In this document: one piece after another, positions 4,887 through 5,398 of the stretch | Layout of the letters: each line of letters starts with the position of its first letter | How positions within the stretch are numbered: position 1 is the first letter of the stretch | NCBI GenBank assembly: GCA_003450555.1 | Contig: DMFQ01000017.1 | Location: forward strand, 1 to 5,398 | Reading direction: 5' to 3' | Length of the DNA stretch: 5,398 nt | Origin: Ktedonobacter sp. | GTDB lineage: Bacteria; Chloroflexota; Ktedonobacteria; Ktedonobacterales; Ktedonobacteraceae | Position numbers and translations under genes: made by a program | The notes under the pieces: generated by a model | What the model saw: only the letters and a program-made list of their open reading frames with translations | What the model was told of the DNA's origin: nothing | The model's database searches: none

Positions 4887-5398
4887 GTTTCTGGCAACCC
4901 GGGCAAAAATGAGCGCTGCGCTGTCCAATGACGATACGTTCAACCAGCGTCCCACAGCGCAGGCAAGGTTTTCCATCCTGCTGGTAGGACCCGTACATGG
5001 TTGTAGTTATCACCGGCCTCTCCCCAGAGATCGCGGTAACCGCTAAAAGTGGTACCTCCATGCTCGATAGCGCGGCTCAACACTGAAACAATACCTTCAT
5101 GCAATAGCTCAATCTCAGCAAGACTGAGCGAATCCGCGCGTCGTAAAGGATGAATTGACGCGTAATACAGCGCCTCATCGGCATAGATATTGCCAATGCC
5201 CGCCACAACTTCCTGTGCTAATAGCACCTGTTTGATGCTACTCTTGCGCCCCGCAAGGGCTTGCGCCAGGTGTTCCGCCCTAAATGCTGTACTCAAAGGC
5301 TCAGGGCCTAATCCCTTGAACGCCACTGCTTCACAATCCCGCGCCCACAGCTCAATTCGCCCAAATTTGCGCGGATCAGTGTAGAGCAGGCGCCGCCC
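4873..5398 (-). pseudogene. mutM: formamidopyrimidine-DNA glycosylase (Fpg/MutM), 5'-partial and frameshifted
   Basis: Fpg removes oxidised purines such as 8-oxoguanine from DNA and nicks the abasic site. The window holds its middle and C-terminal parts; the N-terminus with the catalytic proline lies beyond 5398. In one frame, from 5398, are TDPRKFG, LGPEPL, the helix-two-turn-helix region with VAGIGNIYADEALYYASIHP (GIGNIYADE at 5174-5200), and AIEHGGTTFSGYRDLWGE. At about 4993-5003 the family match jumps to another frame: YGSYQQDGKPC and the zinc finger CLRC...FCPGC (four Cys, codons 4894-4965), ending at 4873. Read without a shift, the protein ends at 4940 and has no zinc finger. Restoring two bases after the codon for H (4997-4999) gives NYNHVYGSYQQDG, the usual VYG form. 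Either the gene is broken or the assembly has an error. It overlaps the convergent lipoprotein gene by 14 bases. Confidence 0.9.

Overview
The window looks like a piece of a draft short-read assembly from a bacterium, most likely a Chloroflexota member of the Ktedonobacteria type. That assignment is an inference. It rests on the mix of an FtsZ with a long Pro/Arg-rich linker, a KGG-repeat stress protein, LarB, a Thr/Gln-rich lipoprotein and a hairpin-plus-tandem-repeat intergenic element, at middling GC. No rRNA, tRNA or other phylogenetic marker is present to prove it. Bases 1-59 are not genomic: they are an Illumina Nextera i7 adapter left at the contig end.

Layout. After the adapter comes a stand-alone response-regulator receiver protein (134-553, +), whose promoter is cut by the contig end. 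A 337-base stretch without a long gene follows. It holds a GC-rich hairpin, six copies of a 14-bp tandem repeat, a candidate extended -10 promoter and a long leader. That leader precedes a 41-residue lysine-rich gene with a GTG start and a perfect Shine-Dalgarno (891-1016, +), closed by a 22-bp perfect hairpin. A TTGACA/TAGAAT promoter then drives a 504-residue FtsZ (1235-2749, +). Its 20-bp perfect hairpin terminator is shared with the convergent KGG-repeat gene (2833-3096, -). Upstream of that on the same strand lies larB (3189-4046, -), for nickel-pincer cofactor synthesis. A divergent control region with a direct repeat, a small palindrome and an extended -10 separates larB from a lipoprotein gene (4404-4886, +). 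The lipoprotein gene overlaps by 14 bp the tail of a convergent fpg/mutM gene (4873 to beyond 5398, -), which carries a frameshift just before its zinc finger.

How the genes fit together. No operon or common pathway is evident. The genes are mostly single units with their own promoters and strong hairpin terminators: signalling (receiver), cell division (FtsZ), stress (KGG protein), cofactor synthesis (LarB), envelope (lipoprotein) and DNA repair (Fpg). ftsZ is away from any division/cell-wall cluster and larB is away from larC/larE, at least within this window.

I found no convincing new multi-gene system. The items most worth checking are the hidden lysine-rich mini-gene, the FtsZ terminal extensions, the fpg frameshift and the 14-bp repeat element.
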